Below are positions 62,245 through 64,000 of a stretch of DNA of 64,000 nucleotides, in pieces (the stretch's first letter is position 1; every line of letters begins with the position of its first letter). The position numbers and the translations under genes were made by a program. The DNA comes from Chryseobacterium binzhouense (GTDB taxonomy: Bacteria; Bacteroidota; Bacteroidia; Flavobacteriales; Weeksellaceae), in the NCBI RefSeq assembly GCF_007474545.1, contig NZ_VKOG01000006.1, positions 1-64,000 of the forward strand, in the 5' to 3' direction. The notes beneath the pieces were generated by a model, which was given only the letters and a program-made list of their open reading frames with translations, had not been told where the DNA came from and did not search any database.

Positions 62245-62892
62245 TTATTTTCTTCTAAGAAAATTTACTCCGTCTCGCAAAGGTAGAATAAGATTTTCAA
62301 AATCTTCATCTTTTGCAATCAAATCATTGAGCTCTTTTATCGCCTGGGTAGATTTTTGCTTAGGATTTTCTTCTAAAACTTTCCCGTACCATAATACATT
62401 ATCAAACATAACTACAGAACCTGATTTTGTTCTTGGCTTTATTAATCTGAAATATTCAGCATAATTCTCTTTATCAGCATCTACAAAAATAAGATCAAAA
62501 AAATCCTCGGAGTTTTTTAAAAACTCTTTAGCATCACTAATTTTAAAATCAATCTGCTGAGAAAATTTACTTTCGGCAAAATATTTTTTGGGAAGATAAG
62601 CCAAATCCTCGTTTACATCCAGTGTAGTAATTTTTCCATGATCCGGTAAACCTTCCGCCAGACAAAGAGTGGCATATCCTGTAAAAGTTCCTATTTCCAA
62701 AATCTTTTCAGGATTCAGCATTTTGGAAATCATGGTAAGAAATCTACCCTGCTGGTAACCTGAAATCATATGTGGCTGTGTCGTTTTCTGAAAAGTTTCT
62801 CTTCTCAGTTTTTTCAGAATATCAGGTTCCGAAGAAGCATGATTTTCCAGATACCGATCCATTTCAGGATTTTTTTCTTCAAAAAAGCTCAT
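62245..62892 (-). CDS. Class I SAM-dependent O-methyltransferase
   Basis: This 215-residue enzyme of the caffeoyl-CoA/catechol O-methyltransferase group has the SAM site EIGTFTGYATLCLAEGLP, the acidic ribose contact ITTLDVNED, the metal-binding region FDLIFVDADKENYAEY and VVMFDNVLWYG. The family methylates catechol-like hydroxyls with a divalent metal; the natural substrate here is unknown. It lies 58 bases upstream of the C40 gene on the same strand and may lead that unit. Confidence 0.92.
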   Translation of the reverse strand: MSFFEEKNPEMDRYLENHASSEPDILKKLRRETFQKTTQPHMISGYQQGRFLTMISKMLNPEKILEIGTFTGYATLCLAEGLPDHGKITTLDVNEDLAYLPKKYFAESKFSQQIDFKISDAKEFLKNSEDFFDLIFVDADKENYAEYFRLIKPRTKSGSVVMFDNVLWYGKVLEENPKQKSTQAIKELNDLIAKDEDFENLILPLRDGVNFLRRK

Positions 62893-62974
62893 GATAGTAT
62901 TTATTTTTCAAATTTACATTAATTAAAAATATGCTGGTCGTTTAAAAAACAAATAATATCCGTAAAAAAACGGA

Positions 62975-63005
62975 TTGTCTTGCTAAAAAAAACGTTCTAC
63001 ATTTG
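62975..63005 (+). promoter_or_regulatory. Orphan plus-strand promoter
   Basis: TTG (62975-62977), 20 bases, TACATTTG (62998-63005, perfect TAnnTTTG). It predicts a transcript of about 175 bases from near 63012 to the terminator at 63188. Confidence 0.5.
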
Positions 63006-63045
63006 CCATACTGCAACGTCAAAATGAGGTAAAAATGCTATAAAG

Positions 63046-63096
63046 ATGATGAGAAAAAATTTATTGCAAAGATTCTTACTTGCATTACCTTTCTGA
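63046..63096 (+). CDS. Candidate 16-residue peptide ORF
   Basis: MMRKNLLQRFLLALPF, a short basic-then-hydrophobic peptide, lies about 35 bases after the predicted start of an isolated transcript. It could be a real microprotein, a leader peptide or chance within a small RNA. No homologue is known to me. Confidence 0.3.
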   Translation: MMRKNLLQRFLLALPF

Positions 63097-63161
63097 CGGA
63101 TTAATTTTTAAAAAGAAACAAGCAGGATTTCTTTTAACTTATTTTTAATTTTAGAAAAGAG

Positions 63162-63190
63162 AAAATCCCGGAAGTATCCGGGATTTTTTA
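63162..63190 (+). terminator. Hairpin terminator, stronger on the plus strand
   Basis: AAAATCCCGGA (63162-63172) pairs with TCCGGGATTTT (63177-63187), followed on the plus strand by TTTTT in total. On the minus strand it can also serve the OmpA-family gene ending at 63210, though its T-run there is only TTTTC. Confidence 0.85.
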
Positions 63191-63209
63191 TGACTATTTG
63201 AAAAATAAT

Positions 63210-64000
63210 TTATTTCTTAGGAGCAATATCCATCAATTTCATAAACTCATCAAGTTTAGGCATAATGATAATTTCCGTTCTTCTGTTTTCAGCTCTTCCG
63301 GAAACACTCATGTTGGTTGCTTTAGGATTGTATTCTGAACGTCCACCCGCTGTAATTCTTGCAGGATCTACTCCAAACTGAGTCTGAAGAACTTTAGCTA
63401 CTGCTGTACCTCTTAATGCAGAAAGATCCCAGTTGTCTCTCGGTAAATTCGAAGAATTTAAAGGAGAGTTGTCTGTGTTACCCTCAATTAAAACAGAATA
63501 CTTATCATAATCATTGATTACTTTTGCCACTTTACCTAAAACTTCCTGAGCTGCAGGCAATACATTGTAATCTCCTACTTTGTACAACATTTTATCTGAA
63601 AGCGAAATCATTACCACACCTTTAAGAACTTTTACCTGAACATCCTGATCAGCTACATTATCCAAAGATCTCTTCAGCTTGTTTGACAACGCCAGATTAA
63701 GACTGTCATTTTTTGCATTAGCAGAAATAAGCTGCTTGATATAAGAATTGGAAGCATTAATCTCACCCACTAACTTATCAATATTTGCAGAACTTTTCCC
63801 TGTGTTTGAAAGACAAGCATCCAATGATGATTTTAAAGCATCATGCTGACTTTTTAATAAGTTATTTTCTGCCATCAAACTAGAATTCTGACCTTTCAGA
63901 TCTTGAATTTCTCTTTGTCTTTCACCGATATTTTCAATACACTGTTTGTAATTTCCGCTTAATGCGTCATACTGTTTTTTACTTACACAAGATGTCATTC
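63210..64000 (-). CDS. OmpA-family lipoprotein, 5' end cut by the window
   Basis: The 3' end is complete and the start lies beyond the window. The visible MTSC at the window edge is most likely the lipobox of a lipoprotein signal, not the true start. A coiled-coil stretch follows (about 20-100; KQYDALSGNYKQCIENIGERQREIQDLKGQNSSL), then an OmpA/MotB peptidoglycan-binding domain (about 130-245) with VLIEGNTDNSPLNSSNLPRDNWDLSALRG and RAENRRTEIIIMP. It probably links the outer membrane to the cell wall. Confidence 0.9.
   Translation of the reverse strand, partial: MTSCVSKKQYDALSGNYKQCIENIGERQREIQDLKGQNSSLMAENNLLKSQHDALKSSLDACLSNTGKSSANIDKLVGEINASNSYIKQLISANAKNDSLNLALSNKLKRSLDNVADQDVQVKVLKGVVMISLSDKMLYKVGDYNVLPAAQEVLGKVAKVINDYDKYSVLIEGNTDNSPLNSSNLPRDNWDLSALRGTAVAKVLQTQFGVDPARITAGGRSEYNPKATNMSVSGRAENRRTEIIIMPKLDEFMKLMDIAPKK

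Larger units (their letters stand above)
62893..63209. other. 317-bp gap with an orphan transcription unit
   Basis: It contains a hairpin (ATCCGT 62958-62963, ACGGAT 62970-62975), a plus-strand promoter (62975-63005), a 16-codon ORF (63046-63096) and a hairpin terminator (63162-63188) on the plus strand, between two minus-strand genes. Confidence 0.6.

Overview
The window looks like chromosomal DNA of a Flavobacteriia bacterium, most probably Chryseobacterium or a close Weeksellaceae relative. The DNA is AT-rich. Promoters have the Bacteroidetes form (TTTG or TTG, 18-21 bases, then TAnnTTTG), and Shine-Dalgarno sites are largely absent. Three secreted proteins end in type IX secretion (T9SS) sorting tails. 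Lineage markers include DUF6452/DUF6048, DUF3276, DUF2480, a ~300-residue NusB, GEVED repeat domains, ribosomal protein bTHX and bacillithiol BshB1. This placement rests on gene content only. I see no prophage, transposase, CRISPR array or recognisable anti-phage system.

Layout. 1-4.4 kb: small stress-type or membrane genes (DUF421, SDR plus SemiSWEET, a 56-residue lmo0937-type membrane protein) with long AT-rich gaps. 4.5-6.6 kb: ppk1. 7.0-16.7 kb: three T9SS cargo proteins, namely an M43 metalloprotease, a 1485-residue FN3/GEVED repeat protein and a reprolysin-like metalloprotease, with tRNA-Ser between the first two. 16.8-24.0 kb: lipoproteins, the DUF6452-DUF6048 pair, a zinc metalloprotease, rlmD and a TlpA-like lipoprotein without its CXXC. 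24.2-27.7 kb: sdhCAB. 27.8-31.4 kb: comEC-like, lpxB, DUF2480. 31.4-38.2 kb: DUF937, bTHX, S41 peptidase, a secreted ankyrin protein, aspS, a DUF6438 lipoprotein. 38.2-42.6 kb: MscS, then the NHEJ locus (Ku and LigD). 42.7-45.5 kb: an SDR and the nusB-DUF1573-yajC operon. 45.5-48.6 kb: ABC exporter, DUF3276, tRNA-His, bshB1. 48.6-54.6 kb: TonB energising locus (exbB, exbD, exbD, tonB) followed by a small membrane protein, a PstS-like lipoprotein and a TPR protein. 54.7-64 kb: leuS, a small lipoprotein, a GT2 gene with an overlapping partner, waaA, DUF1648, a C40 peptidase, an O-methyltransferase and a truncated OmpA-family lipoprotein.

Points worth most attention. (1) ligD is split: the phosphoesterase ORF stops right after an A AAA AAG heptamer, and the ligase-polymerase frame lies at -1 and is open upstream of its first ATG, so programmed frameshifting or slippage could make a fused LigD. 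(2) An orphan promoter-terminator unit at 62975-63190 could encode a 16-residue peptide or a small RNA. (3) A lipoprotein gene starts four bases after the aspS terminator hairpin. (4) A 16-bp tandem duplication inside waaA is read in two frames. (5) Several genes have almost no 5' leader.
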